DNA of 64,000 nucleotides from Heterobilharzia americana (GCA_944470555.2 OX104127.1:29961661-30025660); one strand, 5' to 3'. Shown: positions 35,461 through 49,069, numbered from the stretch's first letter. The notes: generated by a model from the letters alone, not told the origin. Program-made: numbers and translations.

Positions 35461-36584
35461 AGTTCCACATCTGTCTGTGTGCACTGATATGGGTCAAGGT
35501 ATATCACGACACTTCATCACTAGTTAATATTCATGTAAATAGATGTGAAGCGGGAGACCATTATGTTTAATATAGCGTATTTCGCTGTTCCTGCAATTTA
35601 TTTTGTAGATAACGTTTGGCTTGTCGCCCTTTTCTACTGTCTTTCAGCCTGCATTACATGGAGTGAAGAGACTTTGTAGGCTTTTTATCTACAACGATTC
35701 AGAAAGGTTTCAGTAACTTAGTTGTAATTTTGGAGAAGTTCTTTGTGCAAAGTAAGACATTCCGGCTGTTTGTTTCCTAGTATGATAGAGAATTCAATGA
35801 ACATCTTTTGATGAAGTTGCATAGGTATCTGCTGTTTTGAAAGACAGTGAATAGACAGTTTTCTTTTCTCCGTAAGCTTGATGTACTGTAGTGTCTTCAA
35901 TATTCCCAACAATGGTTTTACTTAGAATCGGTTGTCAATAGCCGAGAAATCTTATATTTTACTACTTTCTGAAGTTTGAGTTTCAGATGATGTCCAGAAT
36001 GACAACGAAAGTAAGACGTTTAAACTGTCAAGCTCACATAAAAAAGCCTCATCGAATTTCATTTACTCTCTTTCTACAGAGATACTTCCATAACTGTGGC
36101 TTTCATCAGGAAAGTTGGTTATTTTCATGCCCCATTGTCTTTCTTTCTCATTAGGTTATGAGATCGGTAATAACCGGGTTCAAGGCACTCTGAAAGAAAA
36201 TAATATCCAAAGAAAACATAGCTTCTTAGTAGAGCAGTTTAGACAGTGAATTATGTTTGGTCATGCCATTAAAGAAGTCATACATGGTCATGGTAAAGTC
36301 TAAGCTAGTCCATTAATTGGAATACTTCATCTATTGTATTGAATGCTACAGCAGAGCTCACAACATTTTTGACAAAGTATAGCTTGTGAGCCTCAAATTT
36401 AACAATGTTTTAGGACACCAATAACAAGATTGCATAAATAGTCAGAAATGAAATTATGGAACTTACAATTACTTCTAGTGGTATCTTAAAGTTTGTAAAT
36501 GAATTTCAAAGTAGTTATATTTTAATAAGCAAGTATTGGGATGTAGTTAAAAACTTTGTAGAATGATTGATCGCGGGAAAGCAA
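35461..36584. other. AT-rich DNA, nothing recognised
   Basis: No supported feature. Confidence 0.45.
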
Positions 36585-36985
36585 CCGATTTAATGTTGAC
36601 CGAATTGTACCTATCCTTTTTGGAATGTGGCCACCAAACTAGGAGGCTCAGCATCGTGGCGCACACTGATAGATGTTACTTGGTTGGAGGCGACCTGTAG
36701 GAAGCCTTGGACTTCGGTTTCGTGCTCGTTGGCATTCATCAGCAAAGCGTATCCGCAACCTCGAAGGAACTGATGTTCCACCTGAGATACGAAACTGCGT
36801 CACCCAGTGTTGTAATCGGTGACGTTACCAGTGAGTCACGTCGCTGACTTGAACACTGAGTGACGCGGGTTCAAATCTCAGGCGAGACGTGAGTACCACT
36901 GGGGTTGCAGACACGCCTTGCTGATGAGTGCCAGTGAGCAGGAAACCCAGGTCCAAGGGTTCCTACCAAACGCCTCCAACTAGCT
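36585..36985. repeat. SINE family B inverted pair
   Basis: A body fragment (about 36585-36660) is followed by a minus-strand copy (about 36665-36840) and a plus-strand copy (about 36840-36985) meeting head-to-head. The plus copy has an intact B box (gggttcaaatctc near 36868). The minus copy repeats the same blocks in reverse, including cattcatcagcaaagcg near 36733 against cgccttgctgatgagtg near 36913. Transcribed RNA would form a hairpin of about 130 bp per arm. Confidence 0.65.
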
Positions 36986-37949
36986 AACATGTAAAAGCTT
37001 TATATCGTGTAATTGTTAGGATTCAAATTAAAAGTGTGTTTAACCTGAATCAACTCATCCTATAGTTAATTTAGTAAAGAACTGAATTAATTCCCATAAA
37101 CTTTTAAGAGACATAATAATACAGGTCTCTTTCATTGGCCCTTTGCTTTTGAGACTAGTAGATGAGGGATTTATCTTTACGCAACTTTAAGAAAGAAATT
37201 ATTTTATTTTTTATGTCACTCTGACCACTGTGACTCATCTTTTATTATTGAAGAGTTAAGATTGTGAAAACTGGGACTAAGTTTTAGGCTATCACTATAT
37301 GTAATCGTTTAAACTTGGAAAACATACAAGACGTGTTCAGGAGTGGAGGTTTTACTTCTATTGTGATGACTTATGCTTTTTCCAGAAAGAAGTGTGCCTG
37401 GCAAGAAATAGGTTCACTACGTGGAGGCTTAGACTCAACTTAAACAAGTTCAGTTGCATTTACGTCAGTGTAATCTCCTTTGGAATGCAGCCTGCACAGT
37501 GTTGTCGACTTTGTTTTGAGATGCTCCAGTCACTTAAAATCCACTGAACAGGTTGGATCATAGACAAGAATCTTACTAGGGTGTATAATTGATAACTTTC
37601 TTAGCCATATAGCCAGACTTTTACCTTGCGAAACACTTTTGAACCACTGATAGAATACCGTCCACTTATTTTTAGTAGGATCTGTATAGGTGACAAAATA
37701 GAAAGTGAAAGTATTCAAAGGTATCTTAATTCTAGCTTACTAAGATGCGATGTTAATATGCAATATGAGATGACTCAGGCTGAATCTCATTTTTCTTTTC
37801 CAAGCCTCTCACAAAATATATTTTTCATCTAATTAGGAACTGTAGTTCCCAAACGATGGTTGATGTGGCCTACACAATTAAGCTTTCAGAGCTAAAATAG
37901 AAGCTTTTAGAATGCTTATATGTGCTAACTTTCTCACCTTTGTTTTTTC
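36986..37949. other. AT-rich DNA, nothing recognised
   Basis: No supported feature. Confidence 0.45.
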
Positions 37950-38215
37950 CAAGTATGGATCCAGCTACTTTTCAAAATTAGAGTCTGCAGCTCATCTGTC
38001 TAGTTTAACTGTTCACGGGACAAATTCCTGTTCTGTAGTAAACTTGGAAACAAGTTAGGTATACCACAACTATGTTCCTCCAAGTGTAGTATATTAGGTC
38101 CCCTAAACATCTATATAGTGATCGCGTATAGTAACGGCAAAGGCTGCTCTATCCTTCAGTTGAAGATGTGATACAATGGGGCATATACTTAATTACAAGG
38201 TAGAACTAGCTTTCT
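37950..38215 (+). pseudogene. Possible CR1/jockey-like RT fragment
   Basis: One frame gives LGIPQLCSS followed by SILGPLNIYI near 38055-38125, which parallels the GVPQGS-x-LGPLLF-x-IYIND block of CR1/jockey reverse transcriptases. Too short and too changed to be certain. Confidence 0.35.
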
Positions 38216-40570
38216 TTTGAAACATTTTCATCGTTATAGTCAACTGAAGGTATTCCTTATCTGGATGTCATAAGAATATAAAGTATTCATTAATGTTTAC
38301 TCACCGAATGGACATATATTAATAGCATAAAGATATACAATTCATAATCGATACAACTCCGATATATATACACCCAGAAGGGGCTTGTCATGGGGCTTCC
38401 TTCTTCCTTGGTTTTCCGCCCTTCGGCTTTTCCTTTGTTAATGTTCTGACTGACAACCAAGGAATCTGAAGTGGGATTTTGATTGCAGCAGATCCCCATT
38501 ACTGCCCATTTAAAATCGCTATTTTAATTGCTAAGGCACGTTTCTACATTTAGGAAACCTGTAATGGACATCTTATTCAATCACATGCCAGTAGTATCTC
38601 TAGTAATATCCAAGATCTGTCACACTACAATTTGAAGCATTAAACTTTCAAATATGAGAGAAAATTTAAAAAGGTTGATAGGATGCCTCCCAATTCAACA
38701 ACATACAATGAAATCTGGAAGTTAACATGATGTTCATCTCTCATTTGAATGACTAGTGTCATCTTATCCCCTGCAGCTGCAAACAACATTCCGAGAAACC
38801 CAAAACACTTCTACATCTCGATGTATCGAGTGTGAGTCTTGAAATTCAGCAGTAAAACGCATGCAGTTCGACAACTATATGATGGGGTATCGACAGTGTC
38901 AGGAAGTAAACAGTAACTATAGCTGATATGTGACATTAAAAGCCTATTCTCCATGGATTAACAAACATTTTATCAGTATGGATGTAATATCTGTTTTATA
39001 GCATTATTTTAGCACACTATTCAATTTTCGGGCTGTCCGAATCTCACATAGGCTGATTTCAACTGGGTATTATGACGAATAATTTTAGTGGTATCGTATT
39101 TATATTCTGTCCGAGAAATTGACTATTATTCAAACTGAAAAAAACATGATTAACTCCCTTCAGATACTGATAAGTTGTATTACTTCTTTACATTTTATGC
39201 TGTGTTTGTAATATTCATCAGCTGTTTTGACTACCTATATGTCTTTTCTGTGCGCCTTAAGAAGTTCTCATTCCAAGTGATCTGCAGTCCCCAACGTCAA
39301 TCTTCGCTTGCACTATTTATTTCTGTTTTTTATTCAGCCTGGGGATGGTTTCTTCGTGAAAGAGGAGATACATATACAAAGTTTTCTGCATAATTCATGA
39401 TAACCATGCATGTAAAATCTGTTTACTCTTGTAAATTAATGGTTACCGGTGGTGTGGTCATATCAAACTAGCAGATTAAACGACTACACAATAGTCAAGA
39501 TGACTGATTTACCAAGAATACTAACTGAAAACCAGTTCTTTAGCGCATAAATCACTTTTTTTGAGGATTTGAAAAGTTAAGTATAAACCTTGGAATAGTC
39601 CCAGACCATTTTTTCAAAGAATATTCTGCCTAACAGGAATTAGTTTGAAAAGTGATATTAGTGAGATAGTAGGTAATGTATAAAAGCTTATGCAGTCAAC
39701 CTGTGCATAAGCTTAAATACATCTACCGTGACTCAAAACCTGTAAATTTGAGTCATTTAGACAAAGCAGCTAAGTTTTAGTTCATACTGTTGAACTGCTA
39801 TCGATCACCTATTCCTACTTCCAGTGGAAAAATAACTATTTGATCAACTTGATGTTCAGATATTTTATTTTGTGTAAATGAGGACTGTAAGTAAGCAAAT
39901 AAAACCAAACATCATTTACAAGTTAAATATGTATGGTATCAAGATTGCATGAAGTAAATATTAATTCAAGAGATTTAAGTTATCGCTGTATATCGCTGAT
40001 ATCAGCTGGACAACGCATCACCAATATACAAAATGTGGTAAAACTTGTAGATCAGACATATATAATGTATGCAGCATGTTACAGGAAATAGAACCGATGA
40101 ATATTTCATCTGGACATTCATTTGAATCATTTCAGTTGTCTTTCTGTTATCATCAGATGAAAAACTTTAATTTCAAAAAGCCATTACTTGAGTTTTGGCC
40201 ATAAACGAAACGCTACCGATCTGAACTTAATAATCAATTATGTAGCTGTGCCAATTGTGCAGCTACCTTTTGGGTATGTTACGAAAGCAGCTATGTGCAT
40301 TAGATTCCACTATTTCTTTCAGAGATTAGAAATTTGAAGGTGCAGATTAGTGACACTTTTTTAGTGAAGATAACATCTAATAATTGTGAGTGAAAGTATA
40401 ATTCATCTGGTTGTTTCGATAAATGTTTCATCTATTATTGGTTAATACAATTACTAAGATGTTCTCCAATTGGACAGTTTCGTAGCCTCACATGATTGGT
40501 CGATAGGTAACACACTGCACTCAAAGCAAGTACAAAAATAACTCATACGTTTGCGTGCACCTACAGTCTT
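38216..40570. other. Unassigned DNA upstream of the innexin exon
   Basis: It contains a GC-rich island near 38370-38500 of unknown nature and a palindrome at 39684-39714. Two CCAAT-like boxes lie near 40475-40505, in promoter distance of the innexin start. No coding region was recognised. Confidence 0.4.
39684..39714. repeat. Perfect 11-bp hairpin
   Basis: aagcttatgca (39684-39694) pairs with tgcataagctt (39704-39714) around a 9-base loop. Confidence 0.6.
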
Positions 40571-40574
40571 AAAT

Positions 40575-40603
40575 AAGTCTTTGTGTTATCAACACAAAGA
40601 CTT
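40575..40603. promoter_or_regulatory. Perfect 13-bp hairpin before the innexin ATG
   Basis: aagtctttgtgtt pairs with aacacaaagactt around a 3-base loop. It ends 77 bases before the innexin start codon, so it lies in the promoter or 5' untranslated region. A role in expression is possible but only inferred. Confidence 0.5.
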
Positions 40604-40680
40604 TTTCTAGGAAAATTCTAGGAAATTAAACAAAAGGTTTTCCTTCAACTTGTTGTGAAATCTAGGTTAAGTCGAGTAAA

Positions 40681-40993
40681 ATGGTCGCTCAGGAATTTAT
40701 TGACCTATTCAATTCCATATCATTAACACAACGTTTTACTGTTGAAGATTTCGCTGATCGACTCAATTTATTCACTGTTATCCTTCTTCTAATTACTTGT
40801 ATTGTTGTGTCAACAAAGCAGTATTTATTGAATTCTATATCATGTTATATACCTGTTAAACCGGCTGGAGAAAATTTCAATGACTATCTTGCAGACTACT
40901 GTTGGGTGCATGGAACAATACCACTGGCTGACGATGAAAAAATGCCAACTACGGATGCACAATGGGAAGAGTATGATGCAACAAGAAGGATAA
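40681..40993 (+). CDS. Innexin, first coding exon (partial)
   Basis: Innexins form invertebrate gap-junction channels in the plasma membrane. The exon encodes 104 residues from an ATG at 40681: a cytoplasmic N terminus, RFTVEDFADRLN at 18-29, then the first membrane segment at about 29-47 (FTVILLLITCIVV). STKQYL at 44-49 is a hallmark of the family. The first extracellular loop has Cys55 and Cys74 in ISCYIP and ADYCWV. Coding ends at ATAA followed by a GTGAGT splice donor (40994), in phase 1; the open frame then stops within the intron. The usual YYQWV signature should lie at the start of the next exon, which I could not find in the remaining 23 kb downstream. Innexins are normally about 350-450 residues, so roughly a quarter of the protein is here. 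Confidence 0.9.
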
Positions 40994-41154
40994 GTGAGTA
41001 GATTTACTGTGCAGTTGTTTTGTTTAAACTTCTTGCGATCATTTTTAATAAGAAAGCGATTATAATAATAGTAAATAATAGTATACAGTATTGAGGTTAT
41101 TCAAAAGTATGCACAGTTCGTCATTAGACACCAAGTGTTTTAAGTTAGTATTCA

Positions 41155-41705
41155 TCATGGATGAAATTAGCTGAAAAGACATTGGAAACCCAGAAGCACT
41201 GGACACCTTTTTCTTCCTAGCACGGGACTCCTCAGCAGTGCACAGTCACGACCTCTTCAAGGACCGAAACAAGAACCTCCAGGTTCCACAGCCAGCACAT
41301 TACCATTGAGCCACTGCGTCAGAATCTAATGGTCCATATTTCCTACTTCTAGTGTAAATGGTGACTCACTTTGAGAGGTGATTGTCGAAGTTCTAATAAG
41401 AAGTCATGACCGGTGAGGTCAACCAAGTCGCATATGAAGACAGATACTCAATGACGGCATTGGATGGAGGTCATGCTATGTCATGAACTGACAGAATTAG
41501 TGAATGTGGACGACTGTATTCAGACTCAGTGGCTCAACAGTGACTTGCTGAACGTAGGACCTAAAGGTCATGGGTCCGATCGCTGAAGAATGGCGTCATT
41601 GGTGCACACTGCTGAGGAATCCCATAATGGGGTGAGATGACTGTCCAGTGCTTCCGGGTTTTCAGTGTTTCTCCTGTTGATTTCATTTCACTATGAATAC
41701 CAACC
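41155..41705. repeat. SINE family C inverted pair in innexin intron
   Basis: A minus-strand copy (about 41155-41345) carries the signatures gggactcctcagcagtg near 41224 and a tRNA-like part near 41310. A plus-strand copy (about 41360-41705) follows with tgctgaggaatcc near 41610 and ccagtgcttccgggttttca near 41645. They meet head-to-head. The pair lies just downstream of the innexin splice donor, presumably in its first intron. Confidence 0.6.
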
Positions 41706-43780
41706 TGAAATCAATGAGTAAATCCCCTAAAAACTCCAAATTGACTAAATGTTATAGTTGTATGGTCTCGAAAAAGAGCCGGAATGCACTCAGCAGCCAA
41801 GTAGACCTTCGTCCAGTAGGCAATGTGTCATACCTATTGTATGCGGGATAATGGCACTACTTGGGTTTTCAAACAGTAAACAAAGCAGGGTTCAAATCTG
41901 CTACCTGCTCGTTGGAAGTCCGGTGCCTAGATCAATGAGCTACAGTTCAAACTCCTGAGAAATTTGCACGATCCAATCGTTGAGTTGGATGGCAATCTTT
42001 AAGAAAGATTTTGTCCTTCATACCTGCTTGGACTCGTCAGCTGTTTACCTCTGAAATTCACTGCCATAGTCAAAAGCATCAGTGCACGAAATTCCGAAAC
42101 CTGGAAATTAGCAGCTTCAGTATTTTGTCAAATGATTCATTTACACAATTTACTGATTTGATTTTAACCATTATAGTGAATTTTTATTGAAGTGATCGGA
42201 ATTTATTTACCCTAGGAAATAAGCCAACAGTAACGCACTTTCATTCTAGACACTCGCTGAGAGAAAATTAGGAAGGGTATAAGTGAGGGTGGATATAACT
42301 TATTATATTATAAGACTGCTGCTTCAAAACAAAAATTTATTGTCATATCTATCTCGTAATGAAATCTGAAGCGGCCTTAGTGTACTTAGTCCTCAAGTGT
42401 TCTAGAATACGTATAATCAGCTGTTCAATGCCTACTGACTCTCAAAATGCACAGTTATTCACAAAGTGACGGTGTTTATTGAGTGAAACTGTCAAAAGAG
42501 AGCAACACATTCTTATGCTATTTTGATGAAATAAGAGTACATTATGTTTAAGACTTTTATTTACAAATAGAACCGAATTTCAATAACAGATTATACAAGT
42601 ATGAACCTGAAAACAATCATATGGTACTAACGAAACTATTATATGTAAAGCAATCTGTAAAAATACATAAATTATTTTACCTTATCAAGTAGATATGAAC
42701 AGGAAGCAAAAGGAGTTAAACGACACGATATAGTGTTTATTAGTAGTTACCTTTCCTGTTACAATTTACTTCGTGGTGGCTACCGGTGTATTCTAGGACG
42801 CTGGTTTCATTCTATTTTGAACTTGTCAGGTATCAATGAATAAGTATTTACCTCTCAGCCAGAGGAAATAATGACAATCAACAGAGGAGAACAATTGACG
42901 CTAAATCACAAGCTGGTTAAGCTCGAAAAATATCGGCATTCAGATCTTTAGCAAACAGGCGTCAGAGATGATCCTAATCTCATAAAATTTGGAGGTTATG
43001 AATTTGATGTTAAGAAAGATTGGATATCTCTCCCTTCTTTTGTAAGTTAAAAGTATTAGTATATAGATTTAAATGGTAATAACAAGCAGATGACCACATA
43101 TCATACTAACAGAAACTGATTGGAGTGAAACTGACATTTAGTTAACAGCCAATTCCTATGGTTTAGTTGGGAATGTTCTAAAACACTAACGTGGTTGCTG
43201 ATGACTCGAATCATACTGCATTGAAAGTTTTCTTCCAACCTCTCTTATCTCTCTCTTTTACAGTCTGTCAGCCAAGATCATCTTATATAGTCCAACTAGA
43301 AGATGTATTACCACTGTTTGCATGATGTTTTTCTGAGTAGTTTTCCTCGCAATATGTTTGTTTATACAGAAGATCATAAGAGAGGGTTATAAAAAAGTAT
43401 TGTGACACTGATATATACACAGACGTTTTTCTTTAGAGCCATACAGAAGACAACGATAAAAATGTGGTGAGTAAAACAGTTATCGGCAAATGTGGAAGCA
43501 AATATCCAACTTACAGTCTGCTTGACGGAGGAAGGCAGTTATTCTTAAAACGGTCAGAATTTAGTTACAAAAATCATTGATGAAGTCCAAATTTTTACGC
43601 CAGTAGGAGCTATCTCCATTATTGACCCAGTAAAATTTAAGGTCATGAGGTCATAACTGGGAAGAAATTTTCACTTATGCGAATCAAGAACTCTTAAGGC
43701 CAGCCATACTTCCTATAAGAAAAATAATTGTGTGTGCTTTGTACTGGCGGAGTGTGAAACACTTTTGCAAAATTGGCAGA
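41706..43780. other. AT-rich DNA, nothing recognised
   Basis: Possibly innexin intron. No exon or repeat could be supported. Confidence 0.45.
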
Positions 43781-44060
43781 ATTCCTTTCTGATGACGTCT
43801 TGGAAGAAGTCATAAAGTTCGTGTATCTGAGTAGGACATTTATGCTAATAGAGATGTAATGGATGTGACTTTCATCCATACACTGGAAGATAGAGCGGTA
43901 AATGTCGATACACATCACGTTTGGTTCTGACACGATGCTGTCCTGCTTCATAAAGGCTCAGTGTACAAAACATCAGTGCCGGTAGTTTTGTTTTATGATT
44001 CTGAAACTTACCTTATCTCAGTTGCAAATGTTCGATGACTCTGTGAGTTCGACTGTTGCT
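43780..44060 (+). pseudogene. Possible LINE C-terminal remnant
   Basis: Frames give EEVIKFVYLSRTF near 43805 and VLYDSE-like residues near 43990, which recall the region after the RT catalytic box in RTE-like LINEs. Heavily decayed and uncertain. Confidence 0.25.
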
Positions 44061-46025
44061 GTCTTGGTAGGATTGATGACATCTACAGGAAACACGGTTT
44101 AGATAATTCTGAACTACAGTGACGTGTCCTTTATATTGGTGGAGATCGTCACTAACTGTATGATCTCAGCATGCGCTTCAAATGCCATCAAAGCGACTGC
44201 TATATGTGATGTCGTAGCATGGAATGGACAATAATTGTGTCGTATAGGCACCTGTAGATGCCTCATCACTTCTTGGTTCAGGGCTGAGATGTCATTCATT
44301 GGCGTTAAAAGAAATAGGGTTTAGCTGAAAATTAAAACTATCGATGAACGTGTTGTCATCACTTTGCACCTTTTAGTTATGAAAACTGACACAAATATAA
44401 TTAAAAGCTTTTTGAATATACGTTTTAGAACTGATTGTTTCATCGACTTTCCGTTTCTTTTCCTATCTCTTAGGCTTATTGATACCATACGTCATTCTAT
44501 ATTACTTTGTATGGTGCCTTTTTGGTTCCAATGTTGTATCGAGTTTAAAATTAAATATTAAAAGTCTGCACGTACTTTAGATTACTGTGAAATTTTTAAG
44601 TGAAGATCTATTTTTATATGAGAAATTTAAAATTATCCTATATAGTTATTACGCTACAACGTCTTGTATCAGTATTTTCATTTGTTCTTTTCACAAATGT
44701 ACTTCTGAAACGGAAGATTTGTTTCCGTTTCTTGGGAGCTAATCTGCTTTCTACCTCAGGATTATTTGATCAAAAATGGTCATACTAGGTGAGGGTGTTA
44801 TGGAATTCAGCTGATTTACCTTCAGAGTTTTATTAGTTCTGGTTGTATATCAATAATCTTTTGATGAGTCGATAAACGCGTATCAAGTGATCGACCGATG
44901 TTCCATAGCCTTTGTTTCTACAGGGAACGGAAGGGGAATTCATACTAATCCGCGAAGTGATTAATTATCTATGTTAGCTGTGTTCCAACGTTTAGGCTAC
45001 CTGGTTAACGTGTTTAGTCGATGACTGGGGCCATCAAATGATGTAGCTGACAATATGTCAGAGTTGCTCAGATGTATCTTTTTTATGTCCGATTTCAAAT
45101 TATGGCCATTCATTTGTTGTGTACCTTTAGATTCACCAACTTTGTTGCATGTCCTCTCTCAGCTTTCCTCTACCATTGTCATTCTGAAAATTTGTTTTTC
45201 TGTCGTTTACTTCACCTGAGCTATCAATTCTATGCAATTTTTTTACTTGAATTTATATAAATTTCAGTTTTTGGTTTCATGTTCAGCTTTCAGCCATACC
45301 CTTAGTCATCGAAGATAACAACTTGATATGATATGATAACTTAAATAGTGAAATGAAGTTTTTTCGGGCTAAAGCTTCAGTCCTACCGTTGACCAGCCAT
45401 GTATAGATCCTAACTCACTCAACAAGGACTATCATATATGGTCATGAAATGTTATCCTACTGAATGCTTGTTGCCAGTAGGGACAGCAATTTTTGTTGAA
45501 ATAGACATTATAACGGTTTCAGGACAACAAAATGACTACTGAAATATATTACCAAATAGTTTGATTGAAGCTAGGTCATTAACATGGATTTTAAGATTGC
45601 ACTAACCAGAACAAAGTCATCTAAACACCATGTGCTCAATAAACCAATTATTTACTTGATTAACGGTCTATATTACTTCTCATAAATGAGTAGCTTTTCA
45701 ATTGCTATTTCGTAGCTTACTGATGTATTCAAATTGGCTAATCAAATTCGGTTATGTGAACAGAAGTCATCAGGGTATACTGATGACCATAAGAACCCTA
45801 AAAACAAGTAAGACTGCCGTCTTGCGCTTAGATTCCTTTGGTCTGTTCAGTGAAATGTGTATCTTAGCGAAAGCATCCTCTAGTTACTCATATTCTCAGC
45901 AGTATATATGGTTACTTCATTATACATTTTGGTGTTGGATGTCTGGTTACGGATGGATATCTTCTTGTAAAACATAATTCATAAAAAGGTAAACTATCCA
46001 CTTGTGACAGATGTCTGGATGAAGT
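44061..46025. other. AT-rich DNA, nothing recognised
   Basis: Several T-rich open frames near 44364-45260 give hydrophobic peptides but look like composition effects. Confidence 0.4.
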
Positions 46026-46029
46026 GTCC

Positions 46030-46720
46030 ACCTTTTAATTTATGCAGCATTAAAAAAAGGTAAAGTGATGTACTACACAGCAGTCCGGTCTGTTCTACTG
46101 TATGGCTTTGAAACATGAACATTAAAGGTGGAAAACATGAGAAGGCTTCAAGCGTTTGACCATCGTTGCCTTCGTAGTATAGGCCGTATTCCGTGGTGTC
46201 ATTACGTGAGTAATGCAGAAGTCAGGTATAAAGTCTTAGGGAGTAGAGGTAAATCAGTTGACGAGGTTATGAGGTGGTTGGGACACGTGTTACGCATGCC
46301 TAGCCACTAATCACCTCGTCGCACAATGTTAGCCTGAGTAGGTTCAGGCTGGAAAAAGACTCGAGGAGGCCAGACTAAAACATGGCATCAATGTATGAAG
46401 TCTTTGACTGTCGGCTTGAGTCATGTGGGGGGGGGATGCAGAGGTGGTTGGGTCCGAGTGACAAGAGAAACCAGTGGTTGGAGACTCTAGGTGATATGGC
46501 TCAGAACCGATGTCAGTAGCGCAGATGTATACACACATTATCCTTTATCTTAACGACGCTAACCGAATCTCGCCACTTTCTCATTCCTCGTTTCTCTCCT
46601 TCCGTACTTTATATTTCTTCTGACTGCATTCTCTTATCTTCATCCTTCACCTCACTACCTTTCTACTTGATGTACTGTACTGATCTGTGGCAACCGTTAC
46701 GCAGTAATGCCTGGTCCTAT
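46030..46720 (+). pseudogene. RTE-like LINE, 3' part
   Basis: A run of coding sequence reads SVLLYGFET, then LKVENMRRLQAFDHRCLRSI (46110-46170), IPWCHYVSNAEVRYKV and VMRWLGHVLRMPSH (to 46307), ending at a TAA. The same frame then continues as SGWKKTRGGQTKTWHQ (near 46348). This is the conserved C-terminal region after the RT of RTE-like elements. A run of nine G near 46428 causes a shift. The upstream RT is missing. Confidence 0.7.
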
Positions 46721-47417
46721 GTTGATATTCATGATGATGTTTCTAGTCACAAATATTTGTAAGGCACTGGTGACAGACTCGGTTAAACATAATAATAGAA
46801 ATGGGAATGATCCACTGCTGTTCATCCAATTGGTCTATAAAAGGAATTCCCGTTTGAAAGGTATTTGACTTCTATATTTAGATCATACAGGCTCATCCTT
46901 GTACATGTATTGAATTCTTTTATGGAACCAACTCTAGCTGGACTAGTCTTCTTACTTCATAATAAAGAATGCGTAGACTCTACCTCGCTTTTTATACTTC
47001 ATTGGAAATAATCTCTCTATCAAACTCGTAAAGTTTGTTTGTAAAATAAATGCTAATCTAAGTAAAATAACTGACTATAGAGAAAAAATATAATGTGAAG
47101 CAAAGCGTTTTTCAGTATCAATATTAATCATTTTGCATAAAATAACACAACCTACGCAGTGAATTTGTATTCACTAGTCTGTTTTAAGATTATTGTAAAT
47201 CACTTGGTTAAAAAACAGTAAAATGTACTGAATTTCACTTGCTTATAAGTCTAAGGACTTGTGAAGGTTAATGAACTCATTGCGACAAGCACCATACAGA
47301 ATGAAGAGAAAAGTGTGGGCACCATCTCTGCAGGTCAACGGTTTTCATCACAAAGATGAGATGTATTTATTACAAAATGAAATCAGAGTACCATTAAAAT
47401 CTTGGCAACAGTGAATA
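46721..47417. other. AT-rich DNA, nothing recognised
   Basis: No supported feature. Confidence 0.45.
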
Positions 47418-47710
47418 GCCACGAGGGGTCGAACCCAGAGTCGTCAGGTCTTGAGGAGAGCATGTTGACATTCACTTACTGGCTTGGAACACAACATACT
47501 GCAGGCATACTCCAATGCTACTAGCCGCTACTTGAATTCAAACAGCGGTTGGATGGTAACGTACTCAATACGGGACGTGACGGTTCTGGGCCTGTTCTTT
47601 CATAGGAACATGAGTGCGCTATGCTGAGAAGTTCCATAGTAGGAAAGAACAGCTGTCCAGTGCCCACAGGTTTTCAGTGCTTCTCAAAATAATGTCTTTT
47701 TCATCGTGGA
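47418..47710. repeat. SINE family C fragments, inverted
   Basis: A minus-strand tRNA-like fragment (about 47418-47495; B-box-like ggttcgacccc when read in reverse) is followed by a plus-strand tail (about 47520-47710). The tail has a gctgagaagttcc signature near 47617 and an ccacaggttttcagtgcttc block near 47664. Confidence 0.5.
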
Positions 47711-48419
47711 CACCATGTTGGAATCATTAATCTCCCCAGACCGTGAATTGAAGTAAAGGGTAAACAACAGTTTGGATTTACCTCGTTTTTTTGATGAAAG
47801 TCCTAAGTTTTTAATGGGTTTGCATCTGTTTCCAGTTCATGATGATCACTATCTTGTTGGCTACCTTATTTAAATGTAAGACTATCCAGAGAATCGCATC
47901 TAAGGTAACCAATATATTTTTATATCTCTCTGAACAGATGTTTAGATACATTTCTGTTGAGTTCTATCACAGTCAATCTAATTGTATAGCAGGAGTTTCA
48001 TTTGAAACACATGATATCAAAGTACTGGCTACTCATTTTTAAATATAAGCGGGTGATATCAACTGTTTCACCAAACAGCTCATACTTCGAAAACATGATT
48101 ATATGGTTCTTAGCGAGAAAAACAACTGATGGTGGTAGTGTTAGGTTGGTAAGTAACTAGAGGAAAGAAAGATATTCATTAATAGGTTTTTGAAATACGT
48201 TTCACCTAAACACTATATTTATAGATAAGTGGTATTCACTTTTTTCATCCAGTTGACCTGTACAACTCATATGAATAAAAATGTGAACTCACTTACTGAC
48301 TAGGAGTTGACTTAGCTAAATGTGATTATCCTTTGAAAGAAGTTTTTAATTACTTCTGTTCTCAGAATGCGGACCCATTCACTTCTGCGGTAAGTGTTGG
48401 AACCACTTGTATACGTTAA
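47711..48419. other. AT-rich DNA, nothing recognised
   Basis: No supported feature. Confidence 0.45.
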
Positions 48420-49010
48420 ATGGTTTGAGGCAGTTAGTAGGACGCTTTGCCTGAGGTAGTTTTCCTGATTGTGAGTACTTATCAGCAAGGTGTATCCGAA
48501 ACATTAGGAGGGGGAAAACTGATGTAGCCTCACAGAATCGGACTGACGTCATTCAGTGCTACTTTCAGAGATGTTACTTCTTAGGTAGTTGGGTCAGGTT
48601 AACGTCTTATAGGACTGGAAGAAATGCACCAGTCATTAGGACTTCATAACATGATATTGGTCACTCTTCAGAGACCAATCAGTTTGTAACATGCAGTCAT
48701 ACAGGGGGTCAACCACGGCCAGGACAAATAAGTACCTGTCTTTTACTGCAGCACAGGGTCAGCTGACGTTGAATCTCGGAGGCGAAGTCAGCTTCCTCGT
48801 AGTTGCACAAACGCCTTGTAAATTAGTGCTAACAAATACGAAACTTAAGCCAGACCAGGCTTCTTGACGGTTGCCTCCAAAGAAATAACATCAATCAGCA
48901 GTGCATCAAAATGGTCAGTTGCTTAGCTTGGTGACTACATTGTGGAATAATCTGTAGTATTCAGTCAGCACGTAGGACTATATAACATCTAGTTGTTTGG
49001 TCTCTAGGGC
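48420..49010. repeat. SINE family B cluster, mixed orientation
   Basis: A minus copy of the tRNA-like part (about 48420-48590) is followed by a plus copy (about 48590-48895, with B-box-like cgttgaatctcg near 48767). A minus-strand body fragment (about 48895-49010) closes the cluster. All are decayed. Confidence 0.5.
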
Positions 49011-49068
49011 CCGAACAATGTGCACTTACTTAGGCACATTTTGAGTACGTTTTATTGCTCAACTGCAG

Positions 49069-49069
<1 letters not shown>

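Noticed and set aside
44364..45260. Cluster of hydrophobic open frames resembling membrane proteins
   Set aside because: T-rich composition produces Phe/Leu/Ile runs. No start context, splice signals or conserved residues.
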